32,359 bases of DNA, from NCBI GenBank assembly GCA_947175015.1, contig CAMWLE010000035.1, positions 1 to 32,359 of the forward strand, read 5' to 3'. Below the pieces are notes generated by a model that was given only the letters and a program-made list of their open reading frames with translations, made no database searches and was not told the origin of the DNA. Every line of letters starts with the position of its first letter. The first letter of the stretch is position 1. The translations under genes and the position numbers were made by a program. Below are positions 1 through 8,863 of the stretch, in pieces. The DNA comes from an uncultured bacterium. GTDB lineage: Bacteria > Bacillota > Clostridia > Lachnospirales > Lachnospiraceae.

Positions 1-13
1 GAACTGGAAAACA

Positions 14-109
14 GCAAACGCCCAAGCAAGCCCCTGATAGAATTCAGGCCGAATGCCCTAGACGGCCAGAATTCAATCACAGGTGTTTGGGGATTGATTG
101 GGTGTTTGC
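14..109. repeat. Imperfect inverted repeat flanked by a short direct repeat
   Basis: GCAAACGCCCAA at 14-25 pairs with TTGGGTGTTTGC at 98-109 with one G-T pair. The pairing continues inward through AGCAAGCCCC against GGGGATTGATT with mismatches, then GAATTC at 40-45 with GAATTC at 68-73, and GGCC at 47-50 with GGCC at 64-67. The whole block is bracketed by GAACTGGAA at 1-9 and again at 111-119. It ends just before the ribosome site of the IMP cyclohydrolase gene. It could be a leader hairpin, a terminator of an upstream gene, or a miniature inverted-repeat element with a 9-bp target duplication. The sequence alone does not decide. Confidence 0.5.
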
Positions 110-131
110 GGAACTGGAATGGAGGAAAATC

Positions 132-839
132 ATGATACAATTGGATCAGGAATTGAGAAGCAATACCTACCCTGGAAGGGGAATCGTTATTGGACGTTCT
201 GCTGACGGGAAAACGGCTGTGGCGGCTTACTTTATTATGGGGAGAAGCACTAACAGCCGCAATCGAGTATTTGTAACGGATGGGGAAGGCATACGCACAA
301 AGGCATTTGACCCATCCAAGTTGGAGGACCCCAGCCTGGTTATCTATGCACCTGTGAGGGTATTAGGCAATGATACCATCGTTACCAATGGTGATCAGAC
401 AGACACGATCTATGATGGCCTTGCAAAGGGGCTTACGTTCGAGCAGTCTTTGAGAAGCCGGGAATTTGAACCGGATGCGCCTAACTATACGCCAAGGATA
501 TCCGGTGTAATGCACATTGCTGAGGGAAAATTTGATTATGCTATGTCTATTTTGAAAAGCAATCATGGAGAACCATCCTGCTGCAACAGGTACACCTTTA
601 CTTATGACAATCCGGCGCCTGGTGAGGGACGCTTCCTTCATACTTACATGGGAGACGGCAATCCCCTGCCAAGTTTTCAGGGGGAACCTGAGCTGGTGGA
701 AATGCAAGGTGATATTGACAGTTTTGCCAATATGCTGTGGAAAAACCTGAATGAAGAGAATAAAGTATCCCTGTTTGTCAGGTTTATCAACATTGCCGAC
801 GGAACATATGAAACACGCATTCTTAACAAGAACCAATAA
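132..839 (+). CDS. IMP cyclohydrolase (PurO-like family, stand-alone)
   Basis: Predicted to close FAICAR to IMP, the last step of de novo purine synthesis, in the cytoplasm. The 235-residue product has the N-terminal pattern of the IMP_cyclohyd family: NTYPGRGIVIGRS followed by AAYFIMGRSTNSRNR, and a later YTPRISG stretch. An upstream ATG at 87 is in frame, but the ATG at 132 has GGAGG six bases before it, so it is preferred. The next gene is an AICAR formyltransferase lacking a cyclohydrolase domain, so the two together replace bifunctional PurH. The family call rests on motif recall, not on an alignment. No riboswitch was recognised upstream; the leader contains a long imperfect inverted repeat. 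Confidence 0.85.
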   Translation: MIQLDQELRSNTYPGRGIVIGRSADGKTAVAAYFIMGRSTNSRNRVFVTDGEGIRTKAFDPSKLEDPSLVIYAPVRVLGNDTIVTNGDQTDTIYDGLAKGLTFEQSLRSREFEPDAPNYTPRISGVMHIAEGKFDYAMSILKSNHGEPSCCNRYTFTYDNPAPGEGRFLHTYMGDGNPLPSFQGEPELVEMQGDIDSFANMLWKNLNEENKVSLFVRFINIADGTYETRILNKNQ

Positions 840-1128
840 AATTAAGTATTCGGCGGAACCGGGGCAGTGCAAAACGGAGTATGAAAAAAACAGCGCCCCT
901 TTCCGTTGGCTTAGCCCATTATATTTTGCTTACGGAATCCCCATCAAGGCAGAAATAGACGGGCTTTCAGACTGGCATTGCCTGGTTTTCCGAAGCAAAA
1001 TGCTGGCTGGGTAAGTCAAAGTAAGGGGATAATGCTTATAGCCTTTGAAGCCATTGATTTTACTGGGGCTGAGCCGAATTTGGGTATATAAAATTGACAC
1101 TAACGGAACTGTAATAGGAGAAAATCAA
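840..1128. other. Intergenic stretch between the two purine genes
   Basis: These 289 bases separate the cyclohydrolase and formyltransferase genes. Short reading frames occur here but none has a convincing ribosome site or recognisable product. A TTGACA at 1094-1099 looks like a -35 box but no -10 box lies at the correct distance. I see no ZTP or purine riboswitch core. Co-transcription of the two genes is plausible but not shown. Confidence 0.4.
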
Positions 1129-2307
1129 ATGAAAGAAATCGAATTGAAATATGGGTGCAATCCCAATCAGAAGCCATCCAAAATTTATATGGAAAACGGA
1201 AGCGAGCTTCCAGTCACTGTTCTGAACGGCAGGCCGGGATATATTAATTTCCTGGATGCTTTCAATGGATGGCAGTTGGTTAAAGAGCTGAAAGAAGCTA
1301 CGGGACTCCCGGCGGCTGCTTCTTTTAAACATGTGTCCCCGGCCGGTGCTGCAGTGGGACTTCCTCTGGATGAGACTTTGGCAAAGATTTATTGGGTGGA
1401 GGATCTGGGAGACTTGTCCCCCCTTGCCTGTGCCTATGCAAGAGCCAGAGGCGCGGATAGAATGTCTTCCTTTGGGGATTTTATTGCGTTGTCCGATGTA
1501 TGTGATGAAGATACCGCCAAATTAATCAAGAGGGAAGTTTCTGACGGATGTATTGCGCCCGGATATACGGAGGAAGCACTTGCGTTATTAAAAGCCAAGA
1601 AGAATGGTAATTATAATATTATACAGATGGAAGAGGGCTATGTGCCCGCACCTGTGGAGAAGAAGCAAGTCTACGGGATTACTTTTGAGCAGGGCAGAAA
1701 TGAGTTAAATGTAAGCTGTGGGCTGCTCTCCAACATTGTTACTGCGAACAAAGAGATTTCCGACGCTGCGATGATCGATATGAAGATAGCTTTAATCACC
1801 TTAAAATATACCCAGTCTAATTCCGTCTGCTATGTGAAGGGTGGGCAGGCCATCGGTATCGGTGCAGGTCAGCAGTCCCGCATTCATTGTACCAGGCTGG
1901 CCGGCAGCAAGGCGGACAATTGGTATCTGCGTCAGTCACCACAGGTAATGGAGCTCAAGTTTGTGGACAAGTTAGGCAGGGCGGACAGGGATAACGCCAT
2001 AGACGTTTATATCGGAGAAGAATATATGGACGTGCTGGCAGACGGCGCATGGGAACATATTTTCAAGGAAAAGCCCCCTGTGTTTACCAGAGAGGAAAAG
2101 CGGGCATGGTTGGAAGGAATGCAGGATGTTACTTTAGGCTCCGATGCTTTTTTCCCATTCTCGGATAATATTGAACGGGCACATAAAAGCGGCGTAAAAT
2201 ACATTGCCCAGCCCGGAGGTTCCGTCCGTGATGATGCGGTGATTCAATGCTGCGACAAATATGGTATGGTGATGGCGTTTACCGGTATCAGGCTGTTCCA
2301 TCACTAA
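1129..2307 (+). CDS. AICAR formyltransferase (stand-alone PurH C-terminal-type domain)
   Basis: Predicted phosphoribosylaminoimidazolecarboxamide formyltransferase, which uses 10-formyl-THF to turn AICAR into FAICAR. The 392-residue product has the substrate-binding SFKHVSPAGAAVG motif near residues 65-77, RMSSFGDFIALSD, IGIGAGQQSRIHCTRLAG, and a C-terminal SDAFFPFSDNIERAHKSGVKYIAQPGGSVRDD block typical of the transformylase domain of PurH. The MGS-like cyclohydrolase domain that starts bifunctional PurH is absent. The ATG at 1129 has AGGAG at 1116-1120. The in-frame ATG at 1045 lacks such a site and would add 28 unrelated residues. It works with the preceding IMP cyclohydrolase. The enzyme class is firm; the gene symbol is left blank because purH normally names the fused enzyme. 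Confidence 0.93.
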   Translation: MKEIELKYGCNPNQKPSKIYMENGSELPVTVLNGRPGYINFLDAFNGWQLVKELKEATGLPAAASFKHVSPAGAAVGLPLDETLAKIYWVEDLGDLSPLACAYARARGADRMSSFGDFIALSDVCDEDTAKLIKREVSDGCIAPGYTEEALALLKAKKNGNYNIIQMEEGYVPAPVEKKQVYGITFEQGRNELNVSCGLLSNIVTANKEISDAAMIDMKIALITLKYTQSNSVCYVKGGQAIGIGAGQQSRIHCTRLAGSKADNWYLRQSPQVMELKFVDKLGRADRDNAIDVYIGEEYMDVLADGAWEHIFKEKPPVFTREEKRAWLEGMQDVTLGSDAFFPFSDNIERAHKSGVKYIAQPGGSVRDDAVIQCCDKYGMVMAFTGIRLFHH

Positions 2308-2346
2308 AGTGTGAAGGAGATGAAGGTGGGGAAAGGATTATAATTT

Positions 2347-3870
2347 ATGAGATTGTCGGATCTGGAGCAGTATGACGCAATAACCATACAGTGCCATGAT
2401 AATCCGGATGCGGACGCGTTGGCATCCGGGTATGGTCTTTACTGTTACTTTAAGAGTAAGGGCAATATGGTACGGCTGGTATATAGCGGCAGGAACAAGA
2501 TACAGAAGTCGAATTTGTGCCTGATGGTGGATAAGCTGAAGCTGCCCGTAGAGTATATAGATGTATCCGAAACAGGTGTGATGGAAGTGGAGGGGCTGCT
2601 GATTACTGTAGATTGTCAATATGGTTCCGGCAATGTGACGGGGCTTAAGGCGAAGAATGTGGCAGTGATCGACCATCACCAACTGGACAGAGAAGCCATT
2701 GGCATGTGTGTTATCAATCCCAATCTGGGAAGCTGTGCGACGCTGGTATGGAAGTTATTACAGGAAGAGGGCTTTGATATTGGCAGTGACCCATATCTGG
2801 GGACAGCATTGTATTATGGTCTCTATACGGATACCAATCAGTTTTCAGAGCTATACAATCCGTTGGATATGGATATGCGTGAGGCCGTCAACGCGGATAA
2901 AGGGCTGATTACGCTGTTCCGCAATTCCAATATTTCCTTAAAAGAGTTGGAAATAGCAGGAATTGCATTAATTCGATACAGTTACAATAATGATTATGAA
3001 TTTGCAGTAATCAAAGCCCAGCCCTGTGACCCCAATATTTTGGGACTCATCAGCGACTTCCTGCTTCAAGTAGATGCGATTAAGACCTGTGTGGTGTTTA
3101 ATGAGGTCAATGATGGCTTTAAATTCTCGGTGAGAAGTTGTATCTGGGAGGTGAATGCAAGCGAACTGGCCGAATTCCTGGCAGAGGGCATTGGTTCCGG
3201 CGGCGGACATTACGAGAAAGCCGGTGGTTTTATTTCGATGAAACTGTATGAAGAGCGCTATCCTACACTTCATTCAGAGGGTTATTTTAATAACAGAATG
3301 ACACAGTATTTTGATAGTTATGAGCTGATCTATGCCGATCAATATGAAGCCGATATCCATATGATGCAGCAATATGCCAAACGCAGGATTCCCGTAGGTT
3401 ATGTGAAGCTGGACGAACTGCTTCCTGTGGAAACACTTGTGACCATCCGTACCATGGAAGGTGATATTGACATAAAAATAGAAGAAGATCTCCATGTGAT
3501 TATCGGTATTCGCGGTGAAGTGGAGGCTGTTTGTGGGGAAAAGTTCCGAACATGCTATCAACCTTTGGAGGGCGATTATGGGGTACAGGATTATCTTGGG
3601 AAACCGGATTATATTCCGGTTATCAAAAATCGTATTGATGGTAAGGATATGCTGTTGACGGATTATGCTATGGGCTGTATCTCTGTCAGAGATGAAAACA
3701 TATATGCCATGCCGCTGGAAAGAGGTGTAAAGGTATTTGTTCCGCAGTGGAAAAATAAGTATATGACAGGCAAGGTGGGAGATTATCTGGCGGTGCGCTG
3801 TGAAGATTATCATGATATATTTGTGGTTGCAAGGGAGATTTTTCTGAAAGCATATGAACAGAAGGTATAG
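2347..3870 (+). CDS. DHH-family phosphoesterase
   Basis: A 507-residue DHH/DHHA1 protein of the RecJ/NrnA superfamily, metal-dependent phosphoesterases that typically act on short oligonucleotides or cyclic dinucleotide products. Visible motifs are CHDNPDADALASG near residues 16-26, VDCQYG, the diagnostic VIDHHQLD with D109-H110-H111, and a DHHA1 glycine-rich GSGGGHYEKAGGF near residues 283-295. About 200 residues follow DHHA1, longer than a minimal NrnA (about 320 residues), and resemble no domain I can name. There are no transmembrane segments, which argues against a GdpP-type enzyme. The gene starts 39 bases after the formyltransferase on the same strand, so co-transcription is likely. The natural substrate cannot be read from sequence. 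Confidence 0.85.
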   Translation: MRLSDLEQYDAITIQCHDNPDADALASGYGLYCYFKSKGNMVRLVYSGRNKIQKSNLCLMVDKLKLPVEYIDVSETGVMEVEGLLITVDCQYGSGNVTGLKAKNVAVIDHHQLDREAIGMCVINPNLGSCATLVWKLLQEEGFDIGSDPYLGTALYYGLYTDTNQFSELYNPLDMDMREAVNADKGLITLFRNSNISLKELEIAGIALIRYSYNNDYEFAVIKAQPCDPNILGLISDFLLQVDAIKTCVVFNEVNDGFKFSVRSCIWEVNASELAEFLAEGIGSGGGHYEKAGGFISMKLYEERYPTLHSEGYFNNRMTQYFDSYELIYADQYEADIHMMQQYAKRRIPVGYVKLDELLPVETLVTIRTMEGDIDIKIEEDLHVIIGIRGEVEAVCGEKFRTCYQPLEGDYGVQDYLGKPDYIPVIKNRIDGKDMLLTDYAMGCISVRDENIYAMPLERGVKVFVPQWKNKYMTGKVGDYLAVRCEDYHDIFVVAREIFLKAYEQKV

Positions 3871-3960
3871 CTATATGAACAAAAGGTAATAGAACAGCAA
3901 ATTTCGGAATGTATATAGTACTTTTTGGCTAAATTGTAAGGACTAATATGAAAAATTGTG

Positions 3961-3990
3961 TTGATAGCCTGTGAGGATATATGTTATAAT
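3961..3990 (+). promoter_or_regulatory. Sigma-A-type promoter upstream of glnS
   Basis: TTGATA at 3961-3966 and a perfect TATAAT at 3985-3990 are separated by 18 bases. Transcription would start near 3997 and give a leader of about 125 bases before the glnS ATG. The leader contains the attenuator-like hairpin listed next. Confidence 0.7.
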
Positions 3991-4009
3991 GTGTTCTAGT
4001 CGATGGACA

Positions 4010-4060
4010 GCACAAAAAGAACGGAAAAGATGCGTTGTGTGTTTGTGCAAGGCATCTTTT
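4010..4060 (+). promoter_or_regulatory. Possible attenuator in the glnS leader
   Basis: AAAAGATGC at 4025-4033 pairs perfectly with GCATCTTTT at 4052-4060 and runs into TTTT at 4057-4062, the shape of an intrinsic terminator. GCACAAA at 4010-4016 can pair with TTTGTGC at 4042-4048 in the loop. That pairing crosses the terminator stem, so the two could be alternatives or form a pseudoknot. No T-box core was found, although aminoacyl-tRNA synthetase leaders in Firmicutes often carry one. The stem is A/T rich and a regulatory role is inference. Confidence 0.45.
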
Positions 4061-4121
4061 TTGGTGTTTTTGGAAAGGTAATTTCAGGCTGTTTGTTGTA
4101 TTGAGAAAGGCAAGGACAGAG

Positions 4122-5795
4122 ATGAGTGAGACAGAATCGAGAAATTTTATTGAATTGGCAATTGATAAGGATTTAGCGGAGGGTGTATATGATACGGTGA
4201 AGACACGCTTTCCGCCGGAACCCAATGGGTATCTGCATATTGGTCATGCCAAAAGTATTCTTTTGAATTATGGCCTGGCACAGAAATATCATGGGAAATT
4301 TAATATGCGCTTTGATGACACCAACCCTACAAAGGAAGATGTTGAATTTGTGGAATCCATTAAAGCAGACATTCAATGGCTGGGAGCAGATTGGGAGGAT
4401 AGGCTGTTTTTTGCTTCCGATTATTTCGGCCAGATGTATGATGCGGCGGTGAAGTTGATCAAAAAGGGCAAGGCATATGTGTCGGATCTGACAGCAGAAC
4501 AGATCAAGGAATATAGAGGTACGCTAACGGAACCAGGCAAGGAAGATCCTTACGGTAACCGTACTGTGGAAGAGAATTTACGTCTGTTTGAAGAAATGAA
4601 GGATGGAAAGTATGGGGACGGGGAAAAAGTGCTTCGTGCCCGGATTGACATGGCTTCTCCTAATATGAATATGCGTGATCCGGTCATCTATCGTGTGGCG
4701 CATATGAAGCACCATAATACCGGCGATCAATGGTGTATTTATCCCATGTATGATTTTGCGCATCCCATTGAAGATGCCATAGAAGGAATTACCCATTCTA
4801 TCTGCACACTGGAATTTGAGGATCACAGGCCGCTCTATGATTGGGTGGTAAGAGAGCTGGAATATCCTCACCCACCAAGGCAGATAGAATTTGCAAAACT
4901 ATATCTGAAGAATGTGGTCACAGGTAAGAGATATATTAAGAAGCTGGTGCAGGAGGGAATTGTGGATGGCTGGGATGATCCCAGGCTGGTGTCTATTGCA
5001 GCTTTGCGGCGCCGGGGCTTTACGCCGGATTCCATAAGGATGTTTGTGGATCTGTGCGGTGTTTCCAAGGCCCAGTCGATTGCGGATTACGCCATGCTGG
5101 AATACTGCATCCGTGAGGATCTGAAGGTAAAAGCGCACCGTATGATGGCAATTCTGGACCCCATCAAGCTGATTATTGATAATTACCCGGAAGGACAGGT
5201 GGAAATGCTGCCATGCGTGAACAATCCGGATAATGAAGCTCTCGGCAGCAGAGAGGTGCCGTTTGCCAGAGAGCTGTATATTGAGCGGGAAGATTTTGTA
5301 GAAGAGCCCCCTAAAAAGTATTACCGCTTGTATCCCGGTAACGAGGTTCGGTTAATGAATGCGTATTATGTAACCTGTACCAATTGGGTGAAGGATGCGG
5401 ATGGCAGAGTGACCGAAGTACACTGTACCTATGATCCGGAGTCCAGGGGTGGCAGTACCCCGGACGGAAGAAAGGTCAGAGGAACCATTCATTGGGTGGC
5501 TGTGGAGACGGCTGTTTCCGCTGAGGTACGTCTGTACGAAAACATTATTGATGAAGAGAAGGGCGTTTATAATGCGGACGGAAGTCTGAATCTGAACCCG
5601 AATTCTCTTACTGTTTTAAAAGATTGCAAGCTGGAACCGGCTTTCGCAGGTGCAAAGGGCGGTGACAGTTTCCAGTTTATGCGTCAGGGATTCTTCTGTG
5701 TGGACAGTAAAGATTCCAAACCGGATGCGCTTGTTTTTAATCGTATTGTGTCTTTGAAGAGTTCTTATACCCTGCCGAAGGAGAAAAAGAGCTGA
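4122..5795 (+). CDS. glnS: Glutaminyl-tRNA synthetase
   Basis: Charges tRNA-Gln with glutamine in the cytoplasm. The 557-residue class I synthetase has [17 protein letters not shown] with HIGH at residues 39-42, [13 protein letters not shown], the catalytic-core [20 protein letters not shown] and [17 protein letters not shown] block, and a C-terminal anticodon-binding beta-barrel region from about residue 330. The second signature (KMSKS) is replaced by [10 protein letters not shown] near residues 264-273, a divergent form I recall from clostridial GlnRS. The ATG at 4122 is chosen because homology begins there; the in-frame ATG at 4035 would translate the attenuator stem and add 29 unrelated residues. 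GlnRS rather than GluRS is supported by overall length and the [11 protein letters not shown] context. A gene for direct glutamine charging suggests the GatCAB route is not the only source of Gln-tRNA here. Confidence 0.93.
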   Translation: MSETESRNFIELAIDKDLAEGVYDTVKTRFPPEPNGYLHIGHAKSILLNYGLAQKYHGKFNMRFDDTNPTKEDVEFVESIKADIQWLGADWEDRLFFASDYFGQMYDAAVKLIKKGKAYVSDLTAEQIKEYRGTLTEPGKEDPYGNRTVEENLRLFEEMKDGKYGDGEKVLRARIDMASPNMNMRDPVIYRVAHMKHHNTGDQWCIYPMYDFAHPIEDAIEGITHSICTLEFEDHRPLYDWVVRELEYPHPPRQIEFAKLYLKNVVTGKRYIKKLVQEGIVDGWDDPRLVSIAALRRRGFTPDSIRMFVDLCGVSKAQSIADYAMLEYCIREDLKVKAHRMMAILDPIKLIIDNYPEGQVEMLPCVNNPDNEALGSREVPFARELYIEREDFVEEPPKKYYRLYPGNEVRLMNAYYVTCTNWVKDADGRVTEVHCTYDPESRGGSTPDGRKVRGTIHWVAVETAVSAEVRLYENIIDEEKGVYNADGSLNLNPNSLTVLKDCKLEPAFAGAKGGDSFQFMRQGFFCVDSKDSKPDALVFNRIVSLKSSYTLPKEKKS

Positions 5796-5924
5796 TAAGA
5801 ACGGCATAAGGAACCGGAAGGATGAACCGGGCAGCAGCAGGGCTGAATAGGTGGAAGTAAACGAGACGGCAGGGGTTAAACTGTAGTTGCTGTAAAATGA
5901 ATTTGTTATGGAAATGAGGAAAGT

Positions 5925-6779
5925 ATGGGAATCTTATCAGGATTAAAACGTCTGGGACTGGGGAATTTTGAGAATGTGGATATATATGAAAAAGACGAGT
6001 CCCAGAAAAAAGCAAAAAAAGCAACTGATGCAGCACAGAAACCAAAGCCGGAAGAAAAAGATTATATATATGAGAAGGCATATACATGCCCTGTATGTGG
6101 TGCTGAGTTTAATTCAAAGGTGATGAAATCCGGTAAGGCCAAGCTGGTGGGGGCGGACCAGGATTTGAGACCAAGGTATGATGGGATTGACTCCACAAAA
6201 TACGATGTGGTGTTGTGTCCCGTCTGCGCTTACGGAGCATTGGCAAGTTATTTTACACACATTACTCCCGGTCAGACGAAAATGATCAGAGAAAATATCA
6301 GTGCAAATGCCAAAATTAATTTCTATCATGACGAGGTGTATTCTTATAAAGAGGCATTGGAGAGATATGAACTTGCACTTGCATGTGCGGTGGTAAAACG
6401 GGCCAAGGCCAGTGAAAAGGCCTATATCTGTCTGAAAACAGGATGGATGTTAAGGGGGTATGCGGAAAGCTTGAGGGATGTGGACCAGCCACCGGTATCG
6501 GTGGAAGAACTGGAGCAGCAGCAAAATGAGTACCTGGAAAATGCCTATAAGGGATTTATGGATGCCAGACAGTCCGAAAATTTCCCTATGTGCGGTATGG
6601 ATGAACTTACGATGGATTATTTGCTGGCAGCCCTGGCTTTGCGTTTTCAGCACTATGATGTGGCCGGCAGGCTTCTCACCAGTGTACTGACATCTACCAC
6701 AGCCAGTTCCCGTGTCAAAGACAAGGCAAGAGATATGAAAGAGCAGGTATTGCGGGAGTTGAAGAAACAACAGGAATAG
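5925..6779 (+). CDS. DUF2225 family protein
   Basis: A 284-residue cytoplasmic protein with two CPVC pairs, C55/C58 and C98/C101, which probably bind one zinc ion, separated by the family-typical DLRPRYDGIDSTKYDVVLCPVC stretch (residues 80-101). The C-terminal half is alpha-helical and resembles a tetratricopeptide-like scaffold. The N-terminal 45 residues are lysine rich and probably disordered. A GAGGAAAG ribosome site precedes the ATG. Members of this family have no firmly established function that I know. It is flanked by glnS and a MocR-type regulator on the same strand, which gives no functional hint. Confidence 0.82.
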   Translation: MGILSGLKRLGLGNFENVDIYEKDESQKKAKKATDAAQKPKPEEKDYIYEKAYTCPVCGAEFNSKVMKSGKAKLVGADQDLRPRYDGIDSTKYDVVLCPVCAYGALASYFTHITPGQTKMIRENISANAKINFYHDEVYSYKEALERYELALACAVVKRAKASEKAYICLKTGWMLRGYAESLRDVDQPPVSVEELEQQQNEYLENAYKGFMDARQSENFPMCGMDELTMDYLLAALALRFQHYDVAGRLLTSVLTSTTASSRVKDKARDMKEQVLRELKKQQE

Positions 6780-6850
6780 TGCGTGCAAGCGATGGAATCA
6801 GCGCATTGCGCAAGCGGTTATGATGAGATTACGGCAATTGGGAGACGGTT

Positions 6851-8272
6851 ATGTATGAGATGACCATCCAGTTACAGACAGATGGGAGCAGTTGTCTGTA
6901 TGATCAGATCTATGAGTATATCAAACAGGAGATTAAGGAAGGGAAGCTTCTCGCTGGAGAGAGGCTTCCTTCTACGCGTTTTCTGGCAGAATATCTGCAG
7001 GTGGCCAGAAGCACTGTGGATTATGCTTACGGGCAATTGCTCAGTGAGGGCTATATTGAATCCCGGCCCTATAAGGGGTATTTCGTATGTCCTATAGAAG
7101 AATTATTTCAGTTAGAGGGTATGGAGCCGGCGGCATTCCCGGAAGGAATATCTCATCAAAAAGGGGAGAATGCCGAAACTTCCGATGCAGGAAAATATAT
7201 TGATTTTTCTCCTTATGATATTGATATGTCAGGATTCCCGTTCAGTGTATGGAAAAAAATTACAAAAAATATATTGAGTTATGCCAACAGTGATTTGTTT
7301 GCAAGGGGAGAAGCGCAGGGGGATTATGAACTCCGTCAGACTATCAGCAGGTACCTTCATTCTTCCAGGGGCGTGAATTGCAGTCCGGAACAAATTATTG
7401 TAGGCGCCGGAAATGATTATCTTCTTATGCTGCTGGAAAAAATTCTGGGACCCCAGGTGCATATTGCCATGGAGAATCCCACCTATAAAAGATCCTGGCA
7501 GATATTCCGCTCTTTTGGATATGATATCAGCACAGTGGATATGGATGAGTGGGGAATGCAGGCGGACAAACTGGAACAGGAAAATGCGGATATTGCTTAT
7601 GTCATGCCGTCCCATCAATTTCCTATGGGGACTGTCATGCCCATTGGACGGAGAATGGAATTGTTGAAATGGGCGGATAGGGAGTCGGGGCGCTATCTGA
7701 TAGAGGATGATTATGACAGTGAATTCCGCTATCACGGCAAACCCATTCCGGCGCTGCAGGCTTCCGATAAGCATGGCCGTGTCATCTATATGGGAACTTT
7801 TTCCAAGGCCATTGCGCCTGCAATACGTATCAGCTTCATGGTGCTTCCGGAGGTATTGCTGAAGAAATATTTAAGGGATTGCGGGTTCTATTCCTGTACC
7901 GTGTCGCGAATTGACCAAAGCATTATCAATGAGTTCATCAGGGAGGGGTATTTTGAACGTCATCTGAACAAGATGCGGAAAATATATAGAGCAAAGCATG
8001 AGCTGTTACTGGAATGTCTGCAGCCTTTGAAAACTGCTTTTCATATTGCAGGGGAGAATGCCGGATTGCATATTTTGCTGACATCCAGAATGGGAGTGCC
8101 GGAAAAGGCACTGGTTGACAGAGCCAGGGAATACCATGTGCGGGTGTATGGGCTTTCGGAGAGCATGGTAAAGCAAATGTCCGGCAGTGAAACTATATTG
8201 GCCGGTTTTGGAGGGTTGGCTGGCAGCGAAATACAAGAAGGAATAGAAAGGCTGCGGAAAGCATGGTTGTGA
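6851..8272 (+). CDS. MocR/PdxR-type GntR regulator with aminotransferase domain
   Basis: A 473-residue transcription factor that fuses an N-terminal GntR winged helix to a fold-type I aminotransferase-like domain. The DNA-binding part spans about residues 5-75 (YDQIYEYIKQEIKEGKLLAGERLPSTRFLAEYLQVARSTVDYAYGQL). The PLP-type domain follows from about residue 110, with the EDDYDSEFRY motif and the expected Schiff-base lysine in GTFSKAIAP at K319. MocR proteins commonly sense PLP or an amino-compound adduct and control a neighbouring gene. No pdxST or obvious target lies beside it, so its regulon is unknown. GGAG at 6841-6844 precedes the ATG at 6851; an in-frame ATG three codons later is a possible alternative. 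Confidence 0.9.
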   Translation: MYEMTIQLQTDGSSCLYDQIYEYIKQEIKEGKLLAGERLPSTRFLAEYLQVARSTVDYAYGQLLSEGYIESRPYKGYFVCPIEELFQLEGMEPAAFPEGISHQKGENAETSDAGKYIDFSPYDIDMSGFPFSVWKKITKNILSYANSDLFARGEAQGDYELRQTISRYLHSSRGVNCSPEQIIVGAGNDYLLMLLEKILGPQVHIAMENPTYKRSWQIFRSFGYDISTVDMDEWGMQADKLEQENADIAYVMPSHQFPMGTVMPIGRRMELLKWADRESGRYLIEDDYDSEFRYHGKPIPALQASDKHGRVIYMGTFSKAIAPAIRISFMVLPEVLLKKYLRDCGFYSCTVSRIDQSIINEFIREGYFERHLNKMRKIYRAKHELLLECLQPLKTAFHIAGENAGLHILLTSRMGVPEKALVDRAREYHVRVYGLSESMVKQMSGSETILAGFGGLAGSEIQEGIERLRKAWL

Positions 8273-8323
8273 ATATATGTACGCAGGACAGGCGTTGAAA
8301 GAAGGAATGCTGTTCTGAGACAG

Positions 8324-8398
8324 ATGCGGCAGGTTACTGCCATATTCGGCTCCGGCGTATTTCTGCGTCAAACCGAATGCGAAGTAACGCTGCCGCAT
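8324..8398. terminator. Large hairpin between convergent genes
   Basis: ATGCGGCAG at 8324-8332 pairs with CTGCCGCAT at 8390-8398, GTTACT at 8333-8338 with AGTAAC at 8383-8388, and ATTCGG at 8344-8349 with CCGAAT at 8373-8378. It lies between the 3' ends of the MocR gene (+) and the small acidic protein gene (-), so it is well placed as a bidirectional terminator. It has no clean U-tract on the + side, so it may instead be a REP-like palindrome. Confidence 0.55.
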
Positions 8399-8437
8399 AC
8401 AAGGCATGTACAATATAAAATTAAATATAAATTTACA

Positions 8438-8863
8438 TTAATTGTCAGTGATGGGAGGTTCTACACCGGGTCCGTCTTCTTCATCGAAAAAATCTTCAAC
8501 GGCCTCTGCTGCATTATCAGCCGCCTGTGCAACTTGTTGCGTAAGAGGCGTGAAAGCATCTTCAGAAGTTTTTTCTGATGAAGAGTCATTTGTGTCAGAA
8601 GAATTATCAATGGGAAATTCTTCTACTTTTTCCTGATTCTGAGCGTTTTCGTCCGAGTTCACTGCGGAGGTTTCATGATTCAAAGGAACATAGCTGCGGG
8701 AGCTTTCGGTATCGTCTTCCGGTTCCTCGCTGAAATCGTCATAATCTTCTTCCTCAGAATCTTCTTGGGCAGCTTCTTTTTTCTGTAGATAAAAATAGAA
8801 AGCGGCAGCGGCAGAAACAGCGGCTGCAGTGAATAATAAAGCCTTGCCGAATTTTTTTGCCAT
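8438..8863 (-). CDS. Small acidic membrane-anchored protein, function unknown
   Basis: A 141-residue protein with the N-terminal sequence MAKKFGKALLFTAAAVSAAAAFYFYLQ, one hydrophobic segment preceded by lysines and rich in alanine, then KK and a long Asp/Glu/Ser-rich tail. This fits a membrane anchor or uncleaved signal with a disordered acidic domain. A short helical stretch near the end (TQQVAQAADNAAEAVEDFFDEED) could be amphipathic. On the - strand AAAGGAG lies just before the ATG at 8863, which supports a real gene despite its low complexity. It is divergent from the TetR gene across a 391-bp gap. I do not recognise a family with known function. Confidence 0.75.
   Translation of the reverse strand: MAKKFGKALLFTAAAVSAAAAFYFYLQKKEAAQEDSEEEDYDDFSEEPEDDTESSRSYVPLNHETSAVNSDENAQNQEKVEEFPIDNSSDTNDSSSEKTSEDAFTPLTQQVAQAADNAAEAVEDFFDEEDGPGVEPPITDN

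Noticed and set aside
840..1128. ZTP or purine riboswitch before the AICAR formyltransferase gene.
   Set aside because: No conserved core of either class could be found, and the TTGACA here has no matching -10 box.
3997..4121. T-box riboswitch in the glnS leader.
   Set aside because: The leader is only about 125 bases and lacks the conserved T-box core and specifier-stem arrangement.
4035..4121. Longer N terminus of glutaminyl-tRNA synthetase from the ATG at 4035.
   Set aside because: It would translate through the terminator-like stem and add 29 residues unlike any GlnRS; the ATG at 4122 fits the family start.
7229..7774. Long antisense frame of 181 codons within the MocR gene.
   Set aside because: It lies wholly inside a gene with clear homology on the other strand and has no ribosome site or recognisable domain.
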